Source of the DNA: Variovorax sp. OAS795
GTDB taxonomy: Bacteria; Pseudomonadota; Gammaproteobacteria; Burkholderiales; Burkholderiaceae_C
Assembly (NCBI RefSeq): GCF_040546685.1
Contig: NZ_JBEPOH010000001.1
Span: 372,001 to 436,000 of the forward strand
Reading direction: 5' to 3'
DNA length: 64,000 nucleotides
Part shown: piece by piece, positions 35,192 through 45,122 of the stretch
Layout: every line of letters begins with the position of its first letter
Numbering within the stretch: the stretch's first letter is position 1
Notes under the pieces: generated by a model
What the model was told of the DNA's origin: nothing
The model's input: only the letters and a program-made list of their open reading frames with translations
Database searches by the model: none
Translations under genes and position numbers: made by a program

Positions 35192-35659
35192 TCAGGGCAT
35201 CGGCTTGGCCAGCACCTGCGAACGCATGCCGACACCCATGCGGTTCCACGCGTTGATCTGTGCAATGGCGATGGAGAGCTCGACGATCTCGAGTTCGCTG
35301 AAATGGGCCTTGAGCGCCTCGAACTCCGCGTCGCGTTCTTCATGGCGGTCGGCCAGGCGCGTCAGCGTTTCGGCCCATCCGAGCGCCGCGCGTTCGCGCT
35401 CGCTGAACAGGCTCACTTCGCGCCAGGTCGGCAGGCTGTTGATGCGCTGCCAGTCTTCGCCCTGCTGGCGCAGGTCGCGCACGTGCATGTCCAGGCAGTA
35501 GGCGCAGCCGTTGATCTGCGAGACGCGGGCAAAGACGAGGTCGATCAGCACCTTGCCGAGCGTGCTCGACTCGATGGCGCCGTTGACGGCGATCATGGCC
35601 TGGAAGGCCTTGGGGGCGGTCTTGTACCAGTTGAGACGGGGCGCGAAGGTGTTGCTCAT
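35192..35659 (-). CDS. Carboxymuconolactone decarboxylase family protein (AhpD-like), ECF41 partner
   Basis: 155 residues with the CMD/AhpD alkylhydroperoxidase fold. The redox signature is GCAYCLDMHVRDLRQQG, i.e. Cys-x-x-Cys with His three residues on, typical of AhpD-like peroxidase cores. GGAG about 9 nt upstream supports the ATG at 35659. It lies downstream of the ECF41-type sigma gene on the same strand and has its own promoter, TGTCACA (35731-35737) and CGTC (35711-35714, plus-strand complement), identical to the sigma promoter. CMD-family enzymes are the commonest partner of ECF41 sigma factors; the substrate is unknown, likely a peroxide or oxidised small molecule. Confidence 0.9.
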   Translation of the reverse strand: MSNTFAPRLNWYKTAPKAFQAMIAVNGAIESSTLGKVLIDLVFARVSQINGCAYCLDMHVRDLRQQGEDWQRINSLPTWREVSLFSERERAALGWAETLTRLADRHEERDAEFEALKAHFSELEIVELSIAIAQINAWNRMGVGMRSQVLAKPMP

Positions 35660-35710
35660 GGCGTGTACTCCAGGTGGTTGCGATTGAAAATCTGCTTGCT
35701 ACCTGTTGAA

Positions 35711-35737
35711 GACGGGCCAGCCCTCGGCCCTGTGACA
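35711..35737 (-). promoter_or_regulatory. ECF41-type promoter of the CMD gene
   Basis: On the minus strand: TGTCACA (35737-35731), exactly 16 nt, then CGTC (35714-35711). This matches the ECF41 target consensus I recall. It lies in the 89-nt gap after the sigma gene, giving a predicted leader of about 45 nt before the CMD ATG. Confidence 0.7.
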
Positions 35738-35748
35738 CGCCCGGCGAA

Positions 35749-36630
35749 CTATCTCGAAGAAAAATGCCGTGCGATGCGCGCCAGCTTGTCCGGGTTGCGC
35801 TGCACGCGGATGCGCACGATGCGCTCGCCCTCGATCTCGAAGGTCTGCGCCGATTCGAGCTCGCCGTCCACGAAGCGCAGCAGGCCGGGCTCGCCATTGA
35901 TCTCGGCCAGCTCCATGCGCACCGCCGCGCCCATGCGCCGCCAGAGGGAGAAATAGAGCTGCGCCAAGCGCTGGCTGCCGCGCAGCACCTTGCTGAAGGT
36001 CTGCACCTTGCCGCCCCCGTCGCCGATGAGCTCGGCCTCCTCGGCCATCAGCGCCTTCAGGTCCTGCAGGCTGCCGCGCGCAGCCGCGTCGGCAAAGGCG
36101 CGCAGCAGGCGCTGGTGGGTTTCGCGGGGCACAGGGTAGCGCGGACGCGCTTCCTGGAGCTGCGCCTTGGCGCGGTGCACCAGCTGGCGGCACGCGGCCT
36201 CGCTCTTGCCGAGCGTGAGCGCCACTTCGTCGTAGTCGGCGTCGAACACCTCGCGCATCAGGAACGCGGCCCGTGCCTCGGGCGCCAGCCGCTCGAGCAC
36301 GGCCAGGAACGCCACGGAGATGTTGTCGGCGCGCTCCAGCGATTCTTCCGGCGTGTCGGGCGGCTCGGTCAGCGTCGGTTCGGGCATCCAGGCGCCGATG
36401 TAGTGCTCGCGCTGGACCTTGGCGGCGCGCAGCCGGTCGATCGAGAGGCGGGTGACGACGGTGACCAGCCAGGCTTCGGCGCTGCCCAGGCTGGCCTTGT
36501 CGGCCTCGTGCCAGCGCAGCCACGCGTCCTGCACCACTTCTTCGGCCTCCGCGACGGAGCCGAGCATGCGGTAGGCGATGCCCTGGAGGCGTCGGCGGTG
36601 GCTGTCGAAAGCGAGTGTGGCGTCGTCCAT
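35749..36630 (-). CDS. ECF41-type RNA polymerase sigma factor with SnoaL-like C-terminal domain
   Basis: 293 residues. Region 2 (GIAYRMLGSVAEAEEVVQDA, WLRWHE) and region 4 (ERLAPEARAAFLMREVFDADYDEVALTLGKSEAACRQLVHRAK in pieces) are clear, then a ~110-residue SnoaL/NTF2-like extension with DGGGKV, the motif reported to modulate activity in ECF41 sigmas, which lack a classical anti-sigma factor (family knowledge). I choose ATG 36630: region 2 follows at once and the predicted start of transcription from its own TGTCACA-N16-CGTC promoter falls 2-4 nt upstream; starts at 36651 and 36666 would lie within the promoter. It probably autoregulates and controls the CMD gene. Confidence 0.9.
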   Translation of the reverse strand: MDDATLAFDSHRRRLQGIAYRMLGSVAEAEEVVQDAWLRWHEADKASLGSAEAWLVTVVTRLSIDRLRAAKVQREHYIGAWMPEPTLTEPPDTPEESLERADNISVAFLAVLERLAPEARAAFLMREVFDADYDEVALTLGKSEAACRQLVHRAKAQLQEARPRYPVPRETHQRLLRAFADAAARGSLQDLKALMAEEAELIGDGGGKVQTFSKVLRGSQRLAQLYFSLWRRMGAAVRMELAEINGEPGLLRFVDGELESAQTFEIEGERIVRIRVQRNPDKLARIARHFSSR

Positions 36631-36638
36631 GTCCGGTA

Positions 36639-36665
36639 GACGGCCAGCCATGTGCCCTTGTGACA
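36639..36665 (-). promoter_or_regulatory. ECF41-type autoregulatory promoter of the sigma gene
   Basis: On the minus strand: TGTCACA (36665-36659), 16 nt, CGTC (36642-36639), the same pattern and spacing as in front of the CMD gene. Its -10 element lies 9 nt before the chosen ATG at 36630, implying a very short or absent leader. Confidence 0.7.
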
Positions 36666-36708
36666 CGCTGCCCGCCCTCCGGCCGGAATTATGAGCGAGC
36701 GCCCGCCG

Positions 36709-37566
36709 TCATGCGCCCTGGTATTCGGGCTTCGGGCCCAGGGTGGCGGCCAGTTCCTTGCGGTAGCGGTTGAGCTCCTGCACGGTCTTGAAGCTGCGGT
36801 CCATCAAGAGGCTCAGGTTGTGCAGGATTCGCTCGCCGACCTTGCTTTCCCAGACGGCGTCGAACTTGATCTGCTTGTCGAGCCAGTGCTCGAGCCAGTC
36901 CGGGTCGGGCATGCGGCTCTGGATGGTGTCGTTCGGGAACAGCGCCTTGTTGACGTGCAGGTTGGTCGGGTGCAGCGCCTGGGCGGTGCGGCGCGCGCTG
37001 GCCATCAGCACGCCGACCTTGGTGAACGCGGCCCGGGCCTCGTCGCCGAACTTTTCCATCGCGCGCTTCATGTAGCGCAGGTAGGCGCCGCCGTGGCGGG
37101 CCTCGTCCTGGCTCAACGTGGTGTAGATGTGCTTGATGACCGGCTCGGTGTGCCACTGGGCGGCGCGGCGGTACCAGTGGTTGAGGCGGATCTCGCCGCA
37201 GAAGTGCAGCATGAGGGTTTCCAGCGGGGGCGCCGGATCGAAGTCGAAGCGCACCTCGTGCAGCTCCTGCTCGGTGGGCGCATGCTGGGGGCTGAAGCGC
37301 TTGAGGTATTCCATCAGCACCAGCGAGTGCTTCTGCTCCTCGAAGAACCAGATCGACATGAAGGCCGAAAAGTCGCTATCGTGGCGGTTGTCGCGCAGGA
37401 ACATCTCGGTGGCCGGCAACGCCGCCCACTCGGTGATGGCGTTCATCTTGATGGTTTGCGCCTGTTCTTCGGACAGCAGCGAAGCATCGAACGACTGCCA
37501 GGGAATGTCCTTGTCCATGTCCCAGCGGACAGATTCGAGTTGTCTGAAGAGTTCCGGATAAAGCAT
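36709..37566 (-). CDS. Ferritin-like diiron protein
   Basis: 285 residues, all-helical, with carboxylate/histidine motifs of a ferritin-like diiron site: FFEEQKHSLVLMEY (E-x-x-H), a Glu in FCGEIRLNHWYRRA, and DEARHGGAYLRYM (E-x-x-H). The general pattern resembles acyl-ACP desaturase or R2-type oxidases rather than iron-storage ferritin, but the substrate cannot be inferred. The start is ATG 37566 (MLYPELFRQLESV). It is on the same strand as and upstream of the ECF41 sigma gene, 78 nt away, and diverges from glutathione peroxidase. A possible role in redox homeostasis comes only from this context. Confidence 0.8.
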   Translation of the reverse strand: MLYPELFRQLESVRWDMDKDIPWQSFDASLLSEEQAQTIKMNAITEWAALPATEMFLRDNRHDSDFSAFMSIWFFEEQKHSLVLMEYLKRFSPQHAPTEQELHEVRFDFDPAPPLETLMLHFCGEIRLNHWYRRAAQWHTEPVIKHIYTTLSQDEARHGGAYLRYMKRAMEKFGDEARAAFTKVGVLMASARRTAQALHPTNLHVNKALFPNDTIQSRMPDPDWLEHWLDKQIKFDAVWESKVGERILHNLSLLMDRSFKTVQELNRYRKELAATLGPKPEYQGA

Positions 37567-37695
37567 CAAAATCTTTCTAAGGCCGCTGATTTTAGTCGGC
37601 CAGTCAGGCGTGCAGGTGACAGTCGCGCGATGATGTGCATACGCGCTGCCTGCCGGCACGGATTCACACCCTATTTTTTGCCTCAGGAGAGCCCC

Positions 37696-38331
37696 ATGCG
37701 AACCCCCACCCGACCGCTGGCGCCTAGGCGCTGCGCTCCGGCCGCCGCACTGGCAGCATGCCTCTTTTCCCTCGGGACGGCCAGTGCCCAGTCCCCCTCG
37801 TCCGAGCCGGCCGCGACCATGCCAGCCAGCCCCGCGGACGGCGTTGCCACCGCCTGCCCCGCGACCCTGCAGCACACCTTTCCGCGGCTGCAGGACGAAA
37901 AACCCCAATCTTTGTGCCAGTACTCCGGAAAAGTGGTGCTGGTCGTCAATACCGCGAGCTTCTGCGGCTTTACCCCGCAATACAAGGGCCTGGAGGCGCT
38001 GGACGGCAAATACCGCTCCCGCGGTCTCGTCGTGCTGGGCTTCCCCTCGAACGATTTCTCCCAGGAATCGGGTTCCAACAAGGAAATTGCCGATTTCTGC
38101 GAAAGCACCTTCGGCGTGAAATTCCCGATGTTCGCGAAATCATCGGTGCGCGGCACCAATGCCAACCCGCTCTTCAAGCAGTTGGCGCTGGCCTCCGGCA
38201 CCACGCCGAAATGGAACTTCTACAAATACCTCATCGGCCGGGACGGCAAGGTGGTCCAGGCCTGGTCGAGCATGACGGCGCCCGACGAAGCGGCGTTCCT
38301 CAAGGTGGTCGAGAGCCAACTGGCCAACTGA
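37696..38331 (+). CDS. Glutathione peroxidase family protein, exported
   Basis: 211 residues. N-terminal signal peptide (positively charged start, hydrophobic AAALAACLFSLGTASAQ). The peroxidase domain has the peroxidatic Cys in VVNTASFCGFTPQYKG, Gln in SNDFSQESGSN and the Trp-Asn pair in KWNFYKYL, i.e. the full Cys-Gln-Trp-Asn set. Cysteine-type bacterial GPx enzymes usually use thioredoxin rather than glutathione; a periplasmic one would need another reductant. AGGAGA at 37685-37690 supports the ATG. A Cys preceding the domain (TACPATLQ) and DEKPQSLCQY could form a disulphide. It diverges from the ferritin-like gene and ends 281 nt before the convergent GST gene. Confidence 0.92.
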   Translation: MRTPTRPLAPRRCAPAAALAACLFSLGTASAQSPSSEPAATMPASPADGVATACPATLQHTFPRLQDEKPQSLCQYSGKVVLVVNTASFCGFTPQYKGLEALDGKYRSRGLVVLGFPSNDFSQESGSNKEIADFCESTFGVKFPMFAKSSVRGTNANPLFKQLALASGTTPKWNFYKYLIGRDGKVVQAWSSMTAPDEAAFLKVVESQLAN

Positions 38332-38586
38332 GCGGACGGACGCGAACGAGTCGTCACAAACGTTTACCACCGGGCAGGGAACCGCGCTGGCACACTGTGC
38401 TCATATCGAGTGCGGGCAGCAAATGCCCTCCGGTTTCATGTTGCGAGGTCTTCTGGGCGTCCAGTCTGGTTGCAATCCCGAGGCGATTCTTCTCCTCCTC
38501 CCTCCCTCCCTCCTTCGCGTCGGGGCGCCTCGCAGCATTTTTGTATTTCCCTCAGGGGCGGGCGGCCAAGCAGGCGCCCTGGAACG

Positions 38587-38613
38587 AAAAAAGGCGCCTC
38601 GGGCGCCTTTTTT
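38587..38613. terminator. Bidirectional rho-independent terminator between gpx and gst
   Basis: AAAAAAGGCGCC (38587-38598) pairs with GGCGCCTTTTTT (38602-38613): a 6-bp GC stem plus A/U extension with flanking A- and T-runs, functional for both converging genes. The rest of the 281-bp gap (38332-38586) holds a CT-rich run (38491-38514) and no other recognisable feature. Confidence 0.85.
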
Positions 38614-39224
38614 CATGGTTGCGTGTCGATGAAGCTGGGCCGGAGCAGCATCTTGTCGTACAGCTTTGCAAGATTCGAGTGCTGGCCGCGCCAATCGATC
38701 TCGGGAAAGCGCAGCCCGATCCAGCCCAGTGCGCAGCCCACGGCAATGTCCGACAGGCTCAGGTGAATGCCGCTGCAAAAGGGCTTGTCCGCGAGCCCCT
38801 TGGCCATGGCCGCGATGCCGCCCTCGACCTTGGCGCGCTGCCGCCCGATCCAAGCCGCGCTGCGCTCGCCGTCGCCGCGTCCGGACCAGGTGGCTTCCAG
38901 GCGCCAGAGCACGCCGGCGTCCATGACGCCGTCGGCCAGCGCCTCCCAGGTCTTGACCTCGGCGCGTTCGCGGCCCTGCTGCGGAATGAGCTTGCCCACC
39001 GGCGACAGGGTGTCCAGGTATTCGACGATGACGCGCGAATCGAACATCGCGTCGCCACCTTCCATGATCAGGCAGGGCACCTTGCCCAGCGGGTTCGAGT
39101 GAGCGATGGTGGTGTCGGCAGCCCAGACATCTTCGATCACGAACTGGTAGTCGAGCCGTTTTTCGGCCAGCACCACGCGCACCTTGCGCACATAAGGGCT
39201 GGCGGCCGATCCGATCAGTTTCAT
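38613..39224 (-). CDS. Glutathione S-transferase family protein
   Basis: The 203-residue cytoplasmic protein has a thioredoxin-fold N-terminal domain: MKLIGSAASPYVRKVRVVLA, with SPYVRKV matching the glutathione-activating Ser/Cys position, NPLGKVPCLI (cis-Pro) and the Glu/Asp-Ser pair in MFDSRVIVEYLD. The all-helical C-terminal domain follows, with SLSDIAVGCALGWI as the N-capping region. It conjugates or exchanges glutathione with small electrophiles; substrate unknown. It diverges from purB (118 nt apart) and converges on the glutathione peroxidase gene, with a shared terminator overlapping its stop codon. Confidence 0.93.
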   Translation of the reverse strand: MKLIGSAASPYVRKVRVVLAEKRLDYQFVIEDVWAADTTIAHSNPLGKVPCLIMEGGDAMFDSRVIVEYLDTLSPVGKLIPQQGRERAEVKTWEALADGVMDAGVLWRLEATWSGRGDGERSAAWIGRQRAKVEGGIAAMAKGLADKPFCSGIHLSLSDIAVGCALGWIGLRFPEIDWRGQHSNLAKLYDKMLLRPSFIDTQP

Positions 39225-39342
39225 GAAAGCTCTCTCCCTTGGCTTTGATAACGTTTGTTCACCTTCATTTTAGGGGAACACCAAAAGGGCAGGTTCGATC
39301 GGCCCGGAACTCGCCCCGGCGCGGCCCGCCTAAAATTCGGGC

Positions 39343-40723
<1,381 letters not shown>

Positions 40724-40859
40724 GCCTTCCCGTCCCGACGCCCCCGCCGCCCCTTGAGGCGGCTTGCGGCGTCGTTCCACGGCCCCTCTTCCAGCCAACG
40801 CGCCCCTCCGCGGGTGCGCCAGCCAACAACCCGGCGGGGCTTACAGGCCCCTGTTGTTC

Positions 40860-41996
40860 ATGCTGCGCGCTCCCCTCCGACGCCTCTGGCTCAAGATTCA
40901 CCGCTGGATCGGTCTCTCGCTCGGACCGGTCCTTGCCCTCACCGCGCTGCTCGGCGCCGTGCTGGTGGTGGCCCTGCCGATCGACCGCTGCGCGCATCCC
41001 GAACTCTTCGTCGGCCGGAGCACGGCCACCCCTGTGTCCCCGTTGCCGCTCGAGCCGCTGCGCCAGCGCCTCGTGGCCGAGTTCGGGCCCGACACCAACT
41101 TCACGCTGCGGCCACCACGCAGCCCCGGTGAGACGCTCTGGGTGTATGTGCGCGGGCCGTGGGAAGGTACGCTCTACCTCGACCCCTCCACCGGCGCCGA
41201 GCAAGGCCGCCGCGAATCGCACGAAGGCGCCTACAACCTGCTGTTCGAGCTGCACAGCAGCCTGCTGATGGACGACACCGGCAAGGGCATCCTGGCCTTC
41301 GTGGCCCTGGCCTACCTGTTCCTGCTGGTCACCGGCGTGGTGCTCTGGTGGCCGACGCGCTGGCCGCCTTCGCTGCGCATTGCGCTGAACAGGGGCCTGC
41401 TGCGCGGGCTGTTCGACCTGCACCGGACCGGCGGCGCGGTGCTCGGGCTGCTGATCGCGGTGTCGGTCTTCACGGGTGCCTACATGGCCTGGCGGCCCCT
41501 GGGCAACTTCATCTCGGCCGCCATGGGCCAGGAGCCGGTCAAGCCGCCCACGGTGCCCAAGGGCACGGCCGCGGGGCCGCGGCTCTCGCTCGATGCGCTG
41601 GTCGCACGCGCGCAAAACGTGTTCCCGGGCCAGCCCATCGGCTATGTGCAGGTGCCCGCCAAGCCCAACCGCCCGATGCGGGTGCGCTTCAGGCTGGCCG
41701 ACGATCCGCATCCCAACGGCATCAGCTCGGTGTGGCTGCACCCTCTGACGGGCGAGGTGCTGGCGGTGCGCCGCTGGCAGGACCTGGACGCCGGCAATGG
41801 CGCGGTGGCGGTGATCTATCCGCTGCACACCGGCGTGCTGGGCGGGCCGGTGCACCAGGCGGTGGTCGCGCTGCTTGGCCTCGCACTCGGCGGACTGGGC
41901 CTGAGCGGCATCTGGCTCTGGTGGCGGCGCCGCGCCGTGGCCGCCGCGGTCCGAGACGCCGCGCTTTCCAACAACCGCAACCGCACGACCTCCTGA
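40860..41996 (+). CDS. PepSY-associated TM helix protein
   Basis: 378-residue inner-membrane protein of the PepSY_TM (FoxB-like) family. An N-terminal helix follows the family motif LWLKIHRWIGLSLGPVLALT; more membrane segments occur near GKGILAFVALAYLFLLVTGVV, FDLHRTGGAVLGLLIAVSVF and IYPLHTGVLGGPVHQAVVALL. Conserved histidines in KIHRW, ELHSSL, LHRTGG and PLHTG may coordinate haem or metal. Such proteins often reduce or process ferric siderophores in the membrane (family knowledge). It is followed after 47 nt by a TonB-dependent receptor gene, supporting an iron-uptake role. Start at ATG 40860; the upstream frame is not conserved. Confidence 0.87.
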   Translation: MLRAPLRRLWLKIHRWIGLSLGPVLALTALLGAVLVVALPIDRCAHPELFVGRSTATPVSPLPLEPLRQRLVAEFGPDTNFTLRPPRSPGETLWVYVRGPWEGTLYLDPSTGAEQGRRESHEGAYNLLFELHSSLLMDDTGKGILAFVALAYLFLLVTGVVLWWPTRWPPSLRIALNRGLLRGLFDLHRTGGAVLGLLIAVSVFTGAYMAWRPLGNFISAAMGQEPVKPPTVPKGTAAGPRLSLDALVARAQNVFPGQPIGYVQVPAKPNRPMRVRFRLADDPHPNGISSVWLHPLTGEVLAVRRWQDLDAGNGAVAVIYPLHTGVLGGPVHQAVVALLGLALGGLGLSGIWLWWRRRAVAAAVRDAALSNNRNRTTS

Positions 41997-42043
41997 ACGG
42001 ACGTCCGCTGCGGTCGATTTCATTGAGTCCTAGAGGAGTAACC

Positions 42044-44209
42044 GTGTTCAAGCAGAAGAAGTGCGCCGCCCTGGTCATGGCGCTGTTTCCCATCAGTTTC
42101 CAGAGCCTGGCGGCCGAAGCCGAGCCGGCAGTGGACGGCGCGAAGTCGCTGGAGGCCGTGACCGTCACGGGCGACTGGCTCGGCACGCCGAGTGAAACCA
42201 AGGTGCTCGAGCACCCGGGCGCGCGCAGCATCGTCGAGCGCAAGCAGATCCAGGAAAGCGGCTCCAGCAGCGTGCGCGACGTGCTGCGCCAGGTTCCCGG
42301 CGTGCAGGTGCAGGAGAGCAACGGCACCGGCGGCAGCGACATCTCGCTCAACGTGGGCGTGCGCGGCCTCACCTCGCGCCTGTCGCCGCGCTCGACCGTG
42401 CTGCTGGACGGCGTGCCGCTGGCCTATGCGCCCTACGGCCAGCCGCAGCTTTCGCTCGCCCCCGTGTCGCTCGGCAGCCTGGAGGCGGTCGACGTGGTTC
42501 GCGGCGCGGGCTCGGTGCGCTACGGGCCGCAGAACGTGGGTGGCATCATCAACTTCGTGACGCGGGCGATTCCGAAGCAGTTCGCGGGCGAAGCGGGCTT
42601 GGGCGTGGAGAGCGCGAGCCATGGCGGCGGCATCAAGACGACGCCCACCCTGTTCATGGGCGGTACCAACGCGAACGGCCTGGGCCTCGCGCTGCTCTAT
42701 TCGGGCACGCACGGCGACGGCTTTCGCCAGGGCAACGACCACACGAGCATCGACGACCTGATGCTGAAGGGCGCCTACCGTCTCTCAAGCACCGATGACA
42801 TCGCCATTTCGCTGCATCATTTCGAGGGCAAGGGACGCATGCCCGGCGGCCTGACGACGGCGCAGTTTGCTGCGAACCCTTTCCAGTCCGACCGCCCTTT
42901 CGACGAATTTTCCGGCCGCCGGACCGACGGCTCGGTCAAGTACACGCACAACGACGGCGTGAACAAGTTCGAGATGCTGGGCTACTACACGGACTCGTTC
43001 CGCAGCAGCTACCTCGAACAGGAAGGCAGCGGGGCCAACGCCAACAATCGGCGCCTCACCAGCGCGCCGCGCAACTACAAGACCTTTGCCGTCGAGCCGC
43101 GCTACTCGCGCCTGATCGATTCGGGCAGCGTGGTGCAGGAGATCAGCGTGGGTGCGCGCTACCTGAAGGAAGAAGCCTCCGAAGTGGCAACGCGCAGCGC
43201 CTACTACCGGCCGCGCCCCGGCTTCGATGCATTCACGCTCGCGCAGCCGGCCTACCAGACGAGCAAGGGCGGCACGACCGCGCACGCGTTCTACATCGAC
43301 GACCGCATCGACTTCGGCAACTGGACGATCACGCCCGGCGTGCGCTACGAATCCATCCGCTCGCACAACGACGTGTACACGATGGCCAACAACCGGGTCA
43401 CCGGCGCGATCTATCCGAAGATCGACTCGAACGAGGTGCTGCCGACGCTGTCGGTGCTCTACCGCATGAGCGACCGCTGGTCGGTGTTCGCGAATGCCGG
43501 CGTGTCGTTCGGCCCGCAGCAGTACGCGCAGCTCGCGCAGTCGACCACGGGCCTGCATCCCGAGAAAGCCAAGACCTACGAGATCGGCACGCACTACAAG
43601 GGCGAGGCCTGGAGCGGCGAGCTGACGCTGTTCAACATCAACTTCGACAAGGAGCTGCTGCTGGCACGCTCCATCACAGGCGACGTCGGCCAATGGACCG
43701 ACCTGGGCGCCACGCGGCACCGCGGCGTGGAGTCGGCCCTGCGCTACGACCTTGGCACGCTGAGCGATTCGCTCAAGGGCCTCTCGGTGTCGGCAACCTA
43801 CACGTACACGCAGGCCACCTCGAAGGCGGGCGCGTTCGCGGGCCGCGACCTGCCGTTCTACTCGCGCCAGGTGGCGACGCTCGGCGCGCGCTACGCGCGT
43901 GGGCCATGGACATTCAACGCCGACGTGTACGCGCAATCGAAGCAGCGGTCGCCGGGCTCGCCCGACGACGGCGCGCAGTACATCACGCGGGAGGATTCGA
44001 CCGGCCGCTTCGGCAACATTCCGGGCTACGCCACCATGAACCTGCGCGCCGCCTACGACTTCGGACCGTCGATGAGCAACCTGAAGCTGGCCGTGGGCGT
44101 CAAGAACCTGTTCGACCGCCGTTACTACAACCGCTCGGTCGACAACAACGGCGGCAAGTACGTGGGCCAGCCGCGCACGCTGTACCTGCAGGCCTCGGTG
44201 GCGTTCTGA
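42044..44209 (+). CDS. TonB-dependent siderophore receptor (FecA-like)
   Basis: 721-residue outer-membrane beta-barrel receptor. Signal peptide ending around SLAAEA, TonB-box-like EAVTVTG, plug domain with SSVRDVLRQVPGVQVQES and LEAVDVVRGAGSVRYGPQNV, then a 22-strand-type barrel ending in ...LYLQASVAF with the C-terminal Phe needed for BAM insertion. No N-terminal signalling (STN) domain, so it does not directly control a FecIR-type sigma. It takes up a ferric chelate using TonB energy. GTG start at 42044 with GAGGAG 5 nt upstream is well supported. It forms an operon with the PepSY protein upstream. Confidence 0.93.
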   Translation: MFKQKKCAALVMALFPISFQSLAAEAEPAVDGAKSLEAVTVTGDWLGTPSETKVLEHPGARSIVERKQIQESGSSSVRDVLRQVPGVQVQESNGTGGSDISLNVGVRGLTSRLSPRSTVLLDGVPLAYAPYGQPQLSLAPVSLGSLEAVDVVRGAGSVRYGPQNVGGIINFVTRAIPKQFAGEAGLGVESASHGGGIKTTPTLFMGGTNANGLGLALLYSGTHGDGFRQGNDHTSIDDLMLKGAYRLSSTDDIAISLHHFEGKGRMPGGLTTAQFAANPFQSDRPFDEFSGRRTDGSVKYTHNDGVNKFEMLGYYTDSFRSSYLEQEGSGANANNRRLTSAPRNYKTFAVEPRYSRLIDSGSVVQEISVGARYLKEEASEVATRSAYYRPRPGFDAFTLAQPAYQTSKGGTTAHAFYIDDRIDFGNWTITPGVRYESIRSHNDVYTMANNRVTGAIYPKIDSNEVLPTLSVLYRMSDRWSVFANAGVSFGPQQYAQLAQSTTGLHPEKAKTYEIGTHYKGEAWSGELTLFNINFDKELLLARSITGDVGQWTDLGATRHRGVESALRYDLGTLSDSLKGLSVSATYTYTQATSKAGAFAGRDLPFYSRQVATLGARYARGPWTFNADVYAQSKQRSPGSPDDGAQYITREDSTGRFGNIPGYATMNLRAAYDFGPSMSNLKLAVGVKNLFDRRYYNRSVDNNGGKYVGQPRTLYLQASVAF

Positions 44210-44243
44210 CGGCGCCCGCGGGGGCGCATACACTCGCGCACCC

Positions 44244-44804
44244 ATGGCCCTCAAATCCACCATCTTCAAGGCCGCCCTCGCGGTGGCCGACATCGACCAC
44301 GGCTACTACGCCGACCACGCGCTGACGCTGGCGCGCCACCCGAGCGAGACCGACGAGCGGATGATGATCCGGCTCGTCGCGCTCGCGCTCAATGCGCACA
44401 AGCTGCAGGACGTGTGCCAGGGCGACGGCACCCTGGCGTTCGGCGCGGGCCTGTCGAACGTCGACGAGCCCGATGTGTGGCTGCGCGATTTCACGGGCGA
44501 GACCAAGCTGTGGATCGAGGTCGGCCAGCCCGAAGACAAGCCCATCATCAAGGCCTGCGGCAAGTCGGACGAAGTGATCGTGTATTGCTTCAACCATGCG
44601 GCCGAGATCTGGTGGCGCGGCATCGAGAACAAGCTCACGCGGCCGCAGAACCTGCAGGTCTACCGCGTGCCGACCGAGGCCTCGCAGGCGCTGGCCGCGC
44701 TGGCGCAGCGCAGCATGCAGCTGCAGGCGACCGTCCAGGAAAACACACTGACGCTGGGCGACGGGGCCAACAGCATCGACGTCGAACTGCTGCGCTGGAA
44801 GTAG
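44244..44804 (+). CDS. yaeQ: YaeQ family protein
   Basis: 186 residues, full length for YaeQ, a family with a PD-(D/E)XK-like nuclease fold of unknown function. Motifs are MALKSTIFKAALAVADIDHG, HPSETDERMMIRLVALALNA, and LWIEVGQPEDKPIIKACGKS, the latter holding the Glu-x-Gly-x-Pro segment characteristic of the family. E. coli YaeQ was linked genetically to RfaH suppression (from memory). It starts 34 nt after the TonB receptor and converges with the DUF2007 gene, leaving only 3 nt between stops. Confidence 0.92.
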   Translation: MALKSTIFKAALAVADIDHGYYADHALTLARHPSETDERMMIRLVALALNAHKLQDVCQGDGTLAFGAGLSNVDEPDVWLRDFTGETKLWIEVGQPEDKPIIKACGKSDEVIVYCFNHAAEIWWRGIENKLTRPQNLQVYRVPTEASQALAALAQRSMQLQATVQENTLTLGDGANSIDVELLRWK

Positions 44805-44807
44805 CCC

Positions 44808-45113
44808 TCAGGCGCCCGGCATCATCGCGCCGCAGTGCCAGCACTGCTCGAAGCCGCCTTCGATCCGCTCGCCGCACACGCATTGCCAGTTGCGCTGCGG
44901 TCGATGCTGCGCCGCGTGCAGCACCTGCTGCGCGCGCTCGAACTGCGCTTCGTCGTCGATCCAGATTTCAGGCAGGCACTGGTCGGGCGGCAACTGGCCC
45001 ATCACGGCGCCGAGGAATTCCCGCTGCACCGTGGCCTCGACGCCCTCCTCCCGCAACGCATGCACCCAGAGGGTCGCGATCGCGAGGTTCGGTGCTTGGG
45101 CGAGGCGGCGCAT
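44808..45113 (-). CDS. DUF2007-like protein with C-terminal zinc ribbon
   Basis: 101 residues. The N-terminal ~65 residues look like a DUF2007 (putative signal-transducing) domain: APNLAIATLWVHALREEGVE, then PEIWIDDEAQFERAQQVLHA. The C-terminus has paired cysteines, CVCGERIEGGFEQCWHC, forming a zinc-ribbon-like knuckle. Function unknown; such domains are thought to bind nucleotides or proteins. It follows the DUF3717/DUF1289 gene by 9 nt on the same strand. Confidence 0.82.
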   Translation of the reverse strand: MRRLAQAPNLAIATLWVHALREEGVEATVQREFLGAVMGQLPPDQCLPEIWIDDEAQFERAQQVLHAAQHRPQRNWQCVCGERIEGGFEQCWHCGAMMPGA

Positions 45114-45122
45114 GCGGCCCTT

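Noticed and set aside
38491..38514. CT-rich microsatellite-like run
   Set aside because: Short, imperfect, outside any gene or promoter; no evidence of function.
38423..38632. 69-codon plus-strand frame between gpx and gst
   Set aside because: Crosses a CT-rich run and the terminator hairpin; no ribosome site.
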